Of a DNA stretch of 64,000 nucleotides, positions 1 to 6,847 are shown in pieces. Within the stretch, counting starts at the first letter, position 1. Each line of letters begins with the position of its first letter. The position numbers and the translations under genes are program-made. Location: assembly GCF_000282195.1 (NCBI RefSeq), contig NZ_AKJT01000075.1:109608-173607 (forward strand), read 5' to 3'. Under the pieces are notes generated by a model. The model was not told where the DNA came from. It saw nothing but the letters and a program-made list of their open reading frames with translations, and made no database searches. The stretch comes from Pseudomonas sp. GM18 (lineage in GTDB: Bacteria; Pseudomonadota; Gammaproteobacteria; Pseudomonadales; Pseudomonadaceae).

Positions 1-2
1 CC

Positions 3-914
3 AAGCAAGCGACCCTGGACCTGGCCAGTGCCCTGGAAGCCAAAGGCTACAAAGCCGCTGCGCTGAACGGTGACATTGCCCAGAACCAGCGTGAGCGCGT
101 CATCGAATCCCTCAAGGATGGCCGTCTGGACATCGTTGTGGCGACCGACGTTGCCGCTCGTGGCCTGGACGTTCCGCGTATCACTCACGTGTTCAACGTT
201 GATATGCCGTACGACCCGGAATCCTACGTTCACCGTATCGGCCGTACCGGCCGTGCCGGTCGCGAAGGTCGCGCATTGCTGCTGGTCACTCCTCGTGAGC
301 GCCGCATGCTGCAAGTGATCGAGCGTGTTACCGGTCAGAAAGTTGCCGAAGTTCGCCTGCCGGACGCTCAGGCTGTTCTCGATGCCCGCATCAAGAAACT
401 GACCAACAGCCTGTCGCCGCTGGTAGGCGATGCCGAATCGACTCACGGTGATCTGCTGGATCGTCTGACTGCCGACATCGGTTGCAGCCCGCGTGCCCTG
501 GCCGCAGCCCTGCTGCGCAAGGCTACCAACGGTCAAGCGCTGACCCTGGCCGCAATCGAGAAAGAGCGTCCACTGGTGCCGAACAATGCACCGCGTGGCG
601 ATCGTCCAGAGCGTTCCGGTGATCGTCCGGACCGTGGTGACCGCGAGCGTCGTGCTCCGATCCCGTTGGCTGAAGGTCGTGCTCGTTGCCGTACCGCGCT
701 GGGTGCGCGTGATGGTATCGCTGCCAAGAACCTGCTGGGCGCCATCCTCAACGAAGGTGGTCTGGCGCGTGAAGCCATCGGTCGCATCCAGGTGCGTGAC
801 AGCTTCAGCCTCGTCGAGCTGCCGGAAGATGGTCTGGAGCGTCTGCTGACCAAGCTGAAGGACACTCGCGTTGCCGGTAAGCAGTTGAAGCTGCGTCGCT
901 ACCGCGAAGATTGA
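3..914 (+). CDS. deaD: DEAD-box ATP-dependent RNA helicase, C-terminal part (DeaD/CsdA/DbpA type)
   Basis: The last 303 residues of a DEAD-box RNA helicase; the gene begins left of the window. Helicase motif V (ATDVAARGLD, fragment residues 47-56) and motif VI (HRIGRTGRAGREG, 77-89) are intact. They are followed by an Arg/Asp-rich linker around residue 200 and a final ~75-residue DbpA-like RNA-binding domain ending in KQLKLRRYRED. Such proteins unwind short RNA duplexes during ribosome assembly and mRNA turnover, with DeaD/CsdA mainly needed in the cold. DeaD and DbpA share this C-terminal architecture. DeaD is preferred because of the long linker and because deaD lies near tpm/htpX in P. aeruginosa (family knowledge, not tested). 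A strong terminator follows directly. Confidence 0.85.
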   Translation, partial: KQATLDLASALEAKGYKAAALNGDIAQNQRERVIESLKDGRLDIVVATDVAARGLDVPRITHVFNVDMPYDPESYVHRIGRTGRAGREGRALLLVTPRERRMLQVIERVTGQKVAEVRLPDAQAVLDARIKKLTNSLSPLVGDAESTHGDLLDRLTADIGCSPRALAAALLRKATNGQALTLAAIEKERPLVPNNAPRGDRPERSGDRPDRGDRERRAPIPLAEGRARCRTALGARDGIAAKNLLGAILNEGGLAREAIGRIQVRDSFSLVELPEDGLERLLTKLKDTRVAGKQLKLRRYRED

Positions 915-942
915 TCCGCTCTCGGGCTGATTGATCGCACAT

Positions 943-975
943 AAAAAATCCCCGACTGGTTCGGGGATTTTTTTT
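943..975 (+). terminator. Rho-independent terminator of the helicase gene
   Basis: Hairpin with stem AAAATCCCCGA / TCGGGGATTTT around the loop CTGGT, followed by a run of T. It starts about 30 bases after the helicase stop codon. The A-tract on the left also makes it usable from the other strand, where the dioxygenase-like gene converges. Confidence 0.9.
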
Positions 976-978
976 GCC

Positions 979-1087
979 TGATCGTTCCCACGCTCTGCGT
1001 GGGAATGAATCAATAGACGCTCTGCGTCCGCTTCTGGGACGCGGAGCGTCCCGGGTTGCATTCCCACGCAGAGCGTGGGAACGATCA
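979..1087. repeat. REPIN-like repeat, copy 1 (GTTCCCACGC family)
   Basis: Two REP units face each other. GATCGTTCCCACGCTCTG at the left is answered by the complementary CAGAGCGTGGGAACGATC at the right. Between them is a second hairpin (GACGCTCTGCGTCC with GGGACGCGGAGCGTC). The same element recurs at 40723-40830. This is the doublet form of extragenic palindromes seen throughout P. fluorescens genomes. Its last three bases, read on the minus strand, form the stop codon of the neighbouring dioxygenase-like gene. Confidence 0.85.
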
Positions 1088-1852
1088 GTCGAAGCGATAA
1101 ATATCCATACCCAGCGCCCCCATGGTGAACCCCTGGTGCACAACGCTGAACTCACCCCCGGCCGAGCGGGCGAAGTACAGCGGCAACAGATGTTCGTCAC
1201 TCGGATGGTTGCGCACAGCGTTCGGCGCTTGCTGACGATAGTCGTGCAGCGCCGCTTCATCGTTCGTTTCGAGCTTCTCGATCATCCAGTCGCGGAACGC
1301 CTTGGCCCAGGGTTCGACGCTTTCCGGGCCGGCGTGCCAGTCCAGTTCGCGCAGGTTGTGGGTGATGCTGCCAGAGCCGATCAACAGCACGCCGTGCTCG
1401 CGCAGGCTGGCCAGGGCATGGCCGACGCGGGTTTGCAGCGCCGGGCCGCCACGGGTGGGCAGCGAGACCTGCACCACCGGGACGTCGGCCAGCGGGTACA
1501 TCAACGACAAGGGCACCCAAACGCCGTGGTCGAACGGGCGCTTGGCGTCGATGCGCGCAGGCAAGCCATCGCCCTTCAGCAGCTCGACAACCTGCGCCGC
1601 CAGTTGCGGGTTGCCGGGTGCTGGGTACTGCACTTCGAACAAAGCCTGAGGAAAGCCGCCGAAGTCGTGCCAGGTTTCGGGTTGAGGGTTGCCGCTGACC
1701 AGCAGTTCGCTGCTTTCCCAGTGCGCAGAAACGATCACGATGGCCTTGGGCTTCGGCATTGTCGCGGCAAGATTCGCGAGGGCCGGCCCACTGGCGCCAG
1801 GTTCCAGGGCCAGCATGGGGGAGCCATGAGAGATATACAGGCTGGGGAACAT
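1085..1852 (-). CDS. ygiD: YgiD-like extradiol dioxygenase (DOPA 4,5-dioxygenase family)
   Basis: 255 residues of the LigB-type class III extradiol dioxygenase family, to which E. coli YgiD (4,5-DOPA extradiol dioxygenase) belongs. These small cytosolic metalloenzymes cleave catechol-type rings. Four expected metal-ligand histidines are visible: H9 (ISHGSP), H44 (SAHWE), H165 (SITHNLREL) and H221 (SDEHLLPL). Length is typical. The start at 1852 follows a Shine-Dalgarno-like GGAGCTC. The stop codon lies inside the terminal bases of the REPIN at 979-1087. The real substrate is unknown; bacterial members are mostly uncharacterised. Confidence 0.85.
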   Translation of the reverse strand: MFPSLYISHGSPMLALEPGASGPALANLAATMPKPKAIVIVSAHWESSELLVSGNPQPETWHDFGGFPQALFEVQYPAPGNPQLAAQVVELLKGDGLPARIDAKRPFDHGVWVPLSLMYPLADVPVVQVSLPTRGGPALQTRVGHALASLREHGVLLIGSGSITHNLRELDWHAGPESVEPWAKAFRDWMIEKLETNDEAALHDYRQQAPNAVRNHPSDEHLLPLYFARSAGGEFSVVHQGFTMGALGMDIYRFD

Positions 1853-1955
1853 AATTGAGCTCCTGGGAGTAAGATGGCAGCATCTTCAGTCAGATCATTG
1901 ATCTAAATCTAATATAAGTTTTAGAGTCTTTTGATCGAATTTTTCGGGGTTAATT

Positions 1956-2612
1956 ATGCAGCCGGAGTTTTGGCACAAACGATGGGCGTCGAATCAGATC
2001 GGCTTCCATCTGCCGGAAGTAAATCCCTATCTGCAACGGTTCTGGCCGCAACTGGGCCTTGATGAAGGTTCTCGCGTACTGGTGCCGTTGTGTGGCAAGA
2101 GCCTGGACCTGTTGTGGCTGGCGCACTGCGGTCATGAGGTGCTGGGTATCGAGCTGTCGGAAAAGGCCATCGAAGACTTTTTCAATGAGCATCAACTGGA
2201 CCCGGCAATCAGCGAGCAGGGACCTTTCAACGTCTATCGGGCGGGGTCTATCGAGCTGTGGTGCGGTGATTTCTTCGAGTTGACGGCAGGCGATGTTGCC
2301 GATTGCGGCGCGCTGTACGACCGTGCGGCGCTGATCGCGTTGCCGCCAGCGATGCGTGAGCAATACGCGGCTCATCTGATTCGGATTCTGCCGAAAGACT
2401 CTTTAGGGCTTTTGATTACGCTGGATTACGACCAGTCGCAAATGGCCGGGCCGCCGTTTGCTGTGCTTGATGACGAAGTGCAACGGCTTCTGGGCGCTTC
2501 GTGGGGGCTGAAGATTTTGGAAGATCAGGACGTCCTGGGTGAGAGCTGGAAGTTTCTCGAGGCCGGTGTCACGCGGCTTGAGGAGCGTGTGTATCGGGTT
2601 TCCAGCCATTAA
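1956..2612 (+). CDS. tpm: Thiopurine S-methyltransferase
   Basis: 218-residue class I SAM-dependent methyltransferase of the bacterial thiopurine methyltransferase family, known in Pseudomonas for methylating thiopurines and for tellurite/selenite detoxification. Starts MQPEFWHKRWASNQIGFH, the family hallmark, with a SAM-binding stretch near residues 45-70 (LVPLCGKSLDLLWLA). Length fits the family. It is monocistronic, with an AT-rich upstream region of about 100 bases and a shared bidirectional terminator downstream. P. aeruginosa carries tpm close to htpX in the same way. Confidence 0.95.
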   Translation: MQPEFWHKRWASNQIGFHLPEVNPYLQRFWPQLGLDEGSRVLVPLCGKSLDLLWLAHCGHEVLGIELSEKAIEDFFNEHQLDPAISEQGPFNVYRAGSIELWCGDFFELTAGDVADCGALYDRAALIALPPAMREQYAAHLIRILPKDSLGLLITLDYDQSQMAGPPFAVLDDEVQRLLGASWGLKILEDQDVLGESWKFLEAGVTRLEERVYRVSSH

Positions 2613-2670
2613 GGTGTGTTGAGCTTGCCCGCGAAGAGGGCCTGAAGAGCACCGCATTAATCAAATAGAC

Positions 2671-2707
2671 AAAAAAAGGCCCGCATTTACTGCGGGCCTT
2701 TTCTTTT
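2671..2707. terminator. Bidirectional terminator between tpm and htpX
   Basis: Perfect 10-bp stem AAGGCCCGCA / TGCGGGCCTT around the loop TTTAC. An A-run lies on the left and a T-rich run on the right, so it serves both convergent genes. Confidence 0.9.
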
Positions 2708-2723
2708 AGTGCTGCGGAACCTG

Positions 2724-3611
2724 TCAGCCCCGACGACGCAGTGCGTCGATGCGTTCTTCCAGTGGCGGGTGGCTCATGAACATGCGAGCGAACCCTTGTT
2801 TGAGACCACCGTTGATGCCGAAGGCATTCAGGGTGTCCGGCATGTGCACCGGCAGCCCTTGTTCTGCACGCAGGCGCTGCAGGGCGCCGATCATTGCGCT
2901 GGTACCCGCCAGGCTTGCGCCGGCCTCGTCGGCGCGGAATTCGCGCTTGCGCGAGAACCACATGACGATGGCGCTGGCCAGGATGCCCAGGACCAGTTCA
3001 GCGAAGATGGTCGCCACGTAGTAGGCGATGCCCTGGCCTTCTTCGTTCTTGAAGATCACCTTGTCGACAAAGTTGCCGATGATCCGGGCGAAGAACATCA
3101 CGAAGGTGTTCACCACGCCCTGGATCAGCGCCAGGGTGACCATGTCGCCATTGGCCACGTGACCGATTTCGTGGGCCAGAACGGCTTTCACTTCATCGGG
3201 TGAAAAACGTTCGAGCAAGCCCTGGCTGACCGCGACCAGTGCGTCGTTCTTGTTCCAGCCGGTGGCGAAGGCGTTGGCTTCATAGGCCGGGAAAATCCCG
3301 ACTTCGGGCATCTTGATCCCGGCTTCGCGGGACAGTTGCTCGACGGTTTGCAGCAGCCATTGCTCATGCCGGGTGCGCGGCTGGCTGATGATCTGGGTGC
3401 TGGTGCTCATTTTCGCCATCCACTTGGAGATGAATAGCGAGAACAGGGAACCGGCGAAACCAAAGACCGCACAGAAAATCAGCAGCTGATTGAGGTTGAG
3501 ATCAACCCCGTTGGCCGCCATGAACCCGTTGAAGCCGAAAAGGCTCAGGGTGATGCTGGCAATCAGCACGACCGCCAGGTTAGTGGCCAAAAACAGCAAA
3601 ATGCGCATCAT
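2724..3611 (-). CDS. htpX: Membrane zinc metalloprotease HtpX
   Basis: 295 residues of the M48B HtpX family, an inner-membrane, Zn-dependent protease that degrades misfolded membrane proteins alongside FtsH. Two N-terminal membrane segments (about residues 4-30 and 42-62), the zinc motif HEIGH at 147-151, two further hydrophobic segments, and a downstream glutamate region (REFRADEAGA) that completes the metal site. Length matches E. coli HtpX (~293). The GAGGAG Shine-Dalgarno just upstream supports the MMR start. No convincing heat-shock (sigma-32) promoter could be assigned by eye. Confidence 0.96.
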   Translation of the reverse strand: MMRILLFLATNLAVVLIASITLSLFGFNGFMAANGVDLNLNQLLIFCAVFGFAGSLFSLFISKWMAKMSTSTQIISQPRTRHEQWLLQTVEQLSREAGIKMPEVGIFPAYEANAFATGWNKNDALVAVSQGLLERFSPDEVKAVLAHEIGHVANGDMVTLALIQGVVNTFVMFFARIIGNFVDKVIFKNEEGQGIAYYVATIFAELVLGILASAIVMWFSRKREFRADEAGASLAGTSAMIGALQRLRAEQGLPVHMPDTLNAFGINGGLKQGFARMFMSHPPLEERIDALRRRG

Positions 3612-3928
3612 GGTTGTAGAAATCTCCTCGTGCTAAAGATGTAGCGTACTGCGGGGTATATAAGGTGCTGCACCGGGCTATTCAACCGGGTGACTATTTC
3701 AAACTGTGTCCTACGGCAACAGTTTAGCTGCATGAAGGGCATTTCCGACGACGGCATGGGAAACGGTTGTCAGCCAATTAGCGTCGCAGGCCCCCGCCGT
3801 TGTTAGGCGTGGGCATGAAACGTGTCGTCAGTCAGCGCTTGAAACAACGATGCAGGGCAGGGCGCACAGATGTGTTGCTGAATTAATCACCGTGCGACTT
3901 TTATCCGCGTCGCACGGTGACAGGCCAT
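3612..3928. other. Intergenic region between htpX and aminotransferase gene
   Basis: No gene seen. It holds the htpX promoter region on its left. At 3888-3919 is a perfect 11-bp inverted repeat, CACCGTGCGAC / GTCGCACGGTG, directly downstream of the aminotransferase stop codon. It has the position of a terminator for that minus-strand gene, although no long U-run follows. Confidence 0.6.
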
Positions 3929-5140
3929 TTACTGGCGATAGGACTTGAGGAAGTTGCCGATCCGGCCAATGGCCTGATCCAGGTCGTCGACCCGTGGCAG
4001 GGTGACCACGCGGAAATGGTCCGGCCATGGCCAGTTGAAGGCCGTGCCTTGTACCACCAGCAGCTTTTCCGAGAGCAGCAGGTCGAGTACGAATTTCTCG
4101 TCGTTGTGGATCGGGCAGACTTTCGGATCGATCCGCGGGAACGCATACAGCGCCCCCATTGGCTTGACGCAGCTCACGCCCGGAATGTCGTTGAGCAGTT
4201 CCCAGGTACGATTACGCTGTTCCAGCAGGCGCCCTTGGGGCAATACCAGGTCGTTGATGCTCTGATAGCCGCCGAGTGCGGTCTGGATCGCGTGCTGGCT
4301 CGGCACGTTGGCACACAGGCGCATGTTGGCCAGCATGTCGATGCCTTCGATGTAGCTCTGGGCGTGGTGTTTCGGGCCGGAAATGGCGATCCAGCCGGAG
4401 CGGAAGCCGGCCACGCGATAGGACTTGGACAGGCCGTTGAAGGTCAGGCAAAGCAGGTCCGGTGCCAGCGAGGCGGTGCAGATGTGCACGGCGTCGTCGT
4501 ACAGGATCTTGTCGTAGATCTCGTCGGAGAACACCACCAGATTGTGCTGACGGGCCAGTTCCAGCATGCCCAGCAGGACTTCCTTCGAATACACAGCGCC
4601 AGTCGGGTTGTTCGGGTTGATGATGACCAGGGCCTTGGTGTTCGGGGTGATCTTGGCCTTGATGTCGGCCAGGTCCGGCCACCAGTTGGCCTGCTCGTCG
4701 CACAGGTAATGCACCGGGTTGCCGCCCGCCAGGCTTACTGCGGCGGTCCACAGCGGATAGTCGGGGGCTGGCACCAGCACTTCGTCGCCGTTGTTGAGCA
4801 GGGCCTGCATCGACATCACGATCAGCTCGGAAACGCCGTTGCCCAGGTAGATGTCTTCAATGCCGACGCCTTCCACCTGCTTTTGCTGGTAGTACTGCAT
4901 CACGGCTTTACGGGCGCTGAACAGGCCTTTGGAGTCGCTGTAGCCCTGGGCGGTCGGCAGGTTGCGGATCACGTCCTGAAGGATTTCATCCGGCGCTTCG
5001 AAACCAAAGGGCGCCGGGTTGCCGATGTTCAGCTTGAGGATGCGATGGCCTTCCTCTTCCAGGCGTTTGGCGTGCTTGAGCACTGGGCCGCGAATGTCGT
5101 AGCAGACGTTGGCGAGCTTGTTCGATTTGCTGACCTGCAT
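3929..5140 (-). CDS. alaA: Alanine-forming PLP aminotransferase (AlaA type)
   Basis: 403 residues of the fold-type I class I/II aminotransferases, closest in form to E. coli AlaA (glutamate-pyruvate aminotransferase, ~405 residues). Visible are the N-terminal MQVSKSNKLANVCYDIRGP, the PLP contact NPNNPTGAVY, SDEIYDKILYD, and the PLP-binding lysine in LSKSYRVAGFRSGW near residue 239. The reading frame stays open for 115 codons upstream, but homology and length argue for the ATG at 5138-5140. It is divergent from msrB. P. aeruginosa has the same order aminotransferase-msrB-gpx-ospR-sagS. Confidence 0.88.
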   Translation of the reverse strand: MQVSKSNKLANVCYDIRGPVLKHAKRLEEEGHRILKLNIGNPAPFGFEAPDEILQDVIRNLPTAQGYSDSKGLFSARKAVMQYYQQKQVEGVGIEDIYLGNGVSELIVMSMQALLNNGDEVLVPAPDYPLWTAAVSLAGGNPVHYLCDEQANWWPDLADIKAKITPNTKALVIINPNNPTGAVYSKEVLLGMLELARQHNLVVFSDEIYDKILYDDAVHICTASLAPDLLCLTFNGLSKSYRVAGFRSGWIAISGPKHHAQSYIEGIDMLANMRLCANVPSQHAIQTALGGYQSINDLVLPQGRLLEQRNRTWELLNDIPGVSCVKPMGALYAFPRIDPKVCPIHNDEKFVLDLLLSEKLLVVQGTAFNWPWPDHFRVVTLPRVDDLDQAIGRIGNFLKSYRQ

Positions 5141-5366
5141 GGCGATGTGTTCCCGAAAATGAACGATCCAGGCGGCGTATGAACGACCGTGCTGGGAATC
5201 CTGCGTATTCACACAGGCCTGACGCCTTGAGTGGCGGCACTCATAAATCCGTTTGAATGCGCGTGGTCCGGCTGCCAGACTGGCGTTTGACGAGGCGCAA
5301 TCATACGTGCCGCCCGATCCGTGGAAAAGGTACAGATCGGGCTTTTTCAGCTGCTGAGGTGTATCG

Positions 5367-5762
5367 ATGGAAAAGTTGGAAAAAACCCTGGAAGAATGGC
5401 GGGCCATGCTTGATCCGGAGCAGTACAACGTTTGCCGCCTCAAGGGCACCGAGCGGCCGTTCTCCGGTAAATACAACGGCACCAAAACCGACGGTGTTTA
5501 CCACTGCATCTGCTGCAACGCACCGCTGTTCGACTCCAAAACCAAGTTCGATTCCGGCTGCGGCTGGCCGAGCTTCTACGCGCCGATCGGCGACAGCGCG
5601 ATGGTCGAGATCCGTGATATCAGCCACGGCATGATCCGCACCGAAGTGGTCTGCGCCAAGTGCGATGCACACCTTGGGCATGTGTTCCCGGACGGTCCGC
5701 CGCCAACCGGTTTGCGTTATTGCATCAACTCGGTGTGCCTGGACCTCGTTCCCCGCGAATAA
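5367..5762 (+). CDS. msrB: Peptide methionine-R-sulfoxide reductase MsrB
   Basis: 131 residues. MsrB reduces the R epimer of methionine sulfoxide in oxidised proteins, using thioredoxin. The zinc-binding CxxC pairs are at C47/C50 and C96/C99, the catalytic cysteine is C119 in RYCINS, and C65 (DSGCGWPSF) sits where the resolving cysteine is found in many MsrB proteins. Length fits a full single-domain MsrB without MsrA fusion. It leads a plus-strand group of redox genes with gpx and ospR, separated from gpx by a REP element. Confidence 0.96.
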   Translation: MEKLEKTLEEWRAMLDPEQYNVCRLKGTERPFSGKYNGTKTDGVYHCICCNAPLFDSKTKFDSGCGWPSFYAPIGDSAMVEIRDISHGMIRTEVVCAKCDAHLGHVFPDGPPPTGLRYCINSVCLDLVPRE

Positions 5763-5780
5763 TCTGCTGATGTCGCGCGC

Positions 5781-5807
5781 GTAGGAGCTGCCGAAGGCTG
5801 CTCCTAC
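5781..5807. repeat. REP hairpin, GTAGGAGCTGCCGAAGG family, copy 1
   Basis: A short hairpin with arms GTAGGAGC / GCTCCTAC around TGCCGAAGGCT, lying between msrB and gpx. The core GTAGGAGCTGCCGAAGGCTG is identical to that in the elements at 49036-49116 and, in part, at 63953-64000. Confidence 0.8.
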
Positions 5808-5903
5808 AATGATGTTCGCGTGTGGGGCATCTATTGATTTATTAAATTGCACACAATTCAATTGCTCGCTATGTTTGATATTCCTTCATTCGGAGTTCGT
5901 GCC

Positions 5904-6389
5904 ATGAGCGACAACCTGCTGAGCATCCCTTGCACCACCATCAAGGGGGAGCAAAAGACCCTGGCCGATTTCGCCGGTAAAGCGGTGCTGGTGGTCAACA
6001 CCGCCAGCAAATGTGGTTTCACCCCGCAGTACAAAGGCCTCGAAGAGCTCTGGCAGAGCTACAAGGATCAAGGTTTGGTGGTGCTCGGGTTTCCCTGCAA
6101 TCAATTCGGCCAGCAGGAGCCGGGCAACGAAGGGGCGATTTCCGAGTTCTGCGAGTTGAATTACGGGGTGAGTTTCCCGCTGTTCAAGAAGATCGAAGTC
6201 AACGGTGCCGGTGCTCACCCGCTATTCGTTCAGCTGAAAAAACGCGCGCCGGGTGTATTGGGTTCCCAGGGCATCAAGTGGAACTTCACCAAGTTCCTGA
6301 TCGGCAAGGACGGTCAACTGATCAAGCGCTTTGCTCCGGCCACCAAGCCGCAAGCGCTGCGCCGCGAGATCGAAGCCCTGCTCAAATGA
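5904..6389 (+). CDS. gpx: Glutathione peroxidase-like thiol peroxidase
   Basis: 161 residues of the glutathione peroxidase family, which reduces hydroperoxides. Bacterial cysteine forms often use thioredoxin. The catalytic cysteine is C37 in NTASKCGFTPQ, with partner motifs GFPCNQFGQQEPG and WNFTKFLI carrying the Gln, Trp and Asn of the active site. A longer frame begins at 5847, but the ATG at 5904 is preceded by CGGAG and gives the family N-terminus. Its stop overlaps the ospR start (ATGA), so the two are co-translated. P. aeruginosa has the same gpx-ospR pair. Confidence 0.93.
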   Translation: MSDNLLSIPCTTIKGEQKTLADFAGKAVLVVNTASKCGFTPQYKGLEELWQSYKDQGLVVLGFPCNQFGQQEPGNEGAISEFCELNYGVSFPLFKKIEVNGAGAHPLFVQLKKRAPGVLGSQGIKWNFTKFLIGKDGQLIKRFAPATKPQALRREIEALLK

Positions 6390-6847
6390 ACACGTTGTCA
6401 GTCGATTCGCTGAAACTCGACAGTCAGCTCTGCTTCAAACTGTACGCCGCTTCCCGGGCGGTGATCCGTGCCTACAAGCCGATGCTCGATCAGCTGGGCC
6501 TGACCTACCCGCAATACCTGGCGATGCTGGTGCTGTGGGAATGGCAGGAGGCGGCACCGGAGCAGCCGACGGTCAAGGCGCTGGGTGAGCGCTTGGCGCT
6601 GGATTCCGGGACCCTGACGCCGCTGCTCAAGCGTCTTGAGCAACTGCAATTGGTGCAGCGCCAGCGTTCGGCGCGCGATGAGCGCGAGGTGCACTTGAGC
6701 CTGTCGTCCACCGGCAAGGCCTTGCGCGATCAGGTCGGGCCGCTCAAGGCCCGCCTGTTGTGCGATAGCGGGGTCGATCTGGATCGCCTGAATGAGCTGC
6801 GAGATGGTCTCGATCACCTGTTGGGGCAAATCAAATCGCTGTCGTAG
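6386..6847 (+). CDS. ospR: MarR-family peroxide-sensing repressor OspR
   Basis: 153 residues, MarR/OhrR winged-helix family. OspR of P. aeruginosa represses the adjacent gpx gene and is inactivated by oxidation of an N-terminal cysteine. Here C16 (SQLCFKLYAAS) is the OhrR-type sensing cysteine, and a second cysteine, C126, lies 110 residues later, consistent with a two-cysteine sensor. The wing region RQRSARDEREVHL is typical. The start overlaps the gpx stop by ATGA, fitting an autoregulated unit. The last 17 bases overlap the 3' end of sagS on the opposite strand. Confidence 0.9.
   Translation: MNTLSVDSLKLDSQLCFKLYAASRAVIRAYKPMLDQLGLTYPQYLAMLVLWEWQEAAPEQPTVKALGERLALDSGTLTPLLKRLEQLQLVQRQRSARDEREVHLSLSSTGKALRDQVGPLKARLLCDSGVDLDRLNELRDGLDHLLGQIKSLS

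Noticed and set aside
979..1087. Repeat considered as an insertion-sequence end or CRISPR unit
   Set aside because: No transposase, no direct-repeat array with spacers. The structure is that of a REP doublet.
3612..3720. Possible heat-shock (sigma-32) promoter before htpX, TTTGAAA on the minus strand
   Set aside because: No acceptable CCCCAT-type -10 element at the right spacing.
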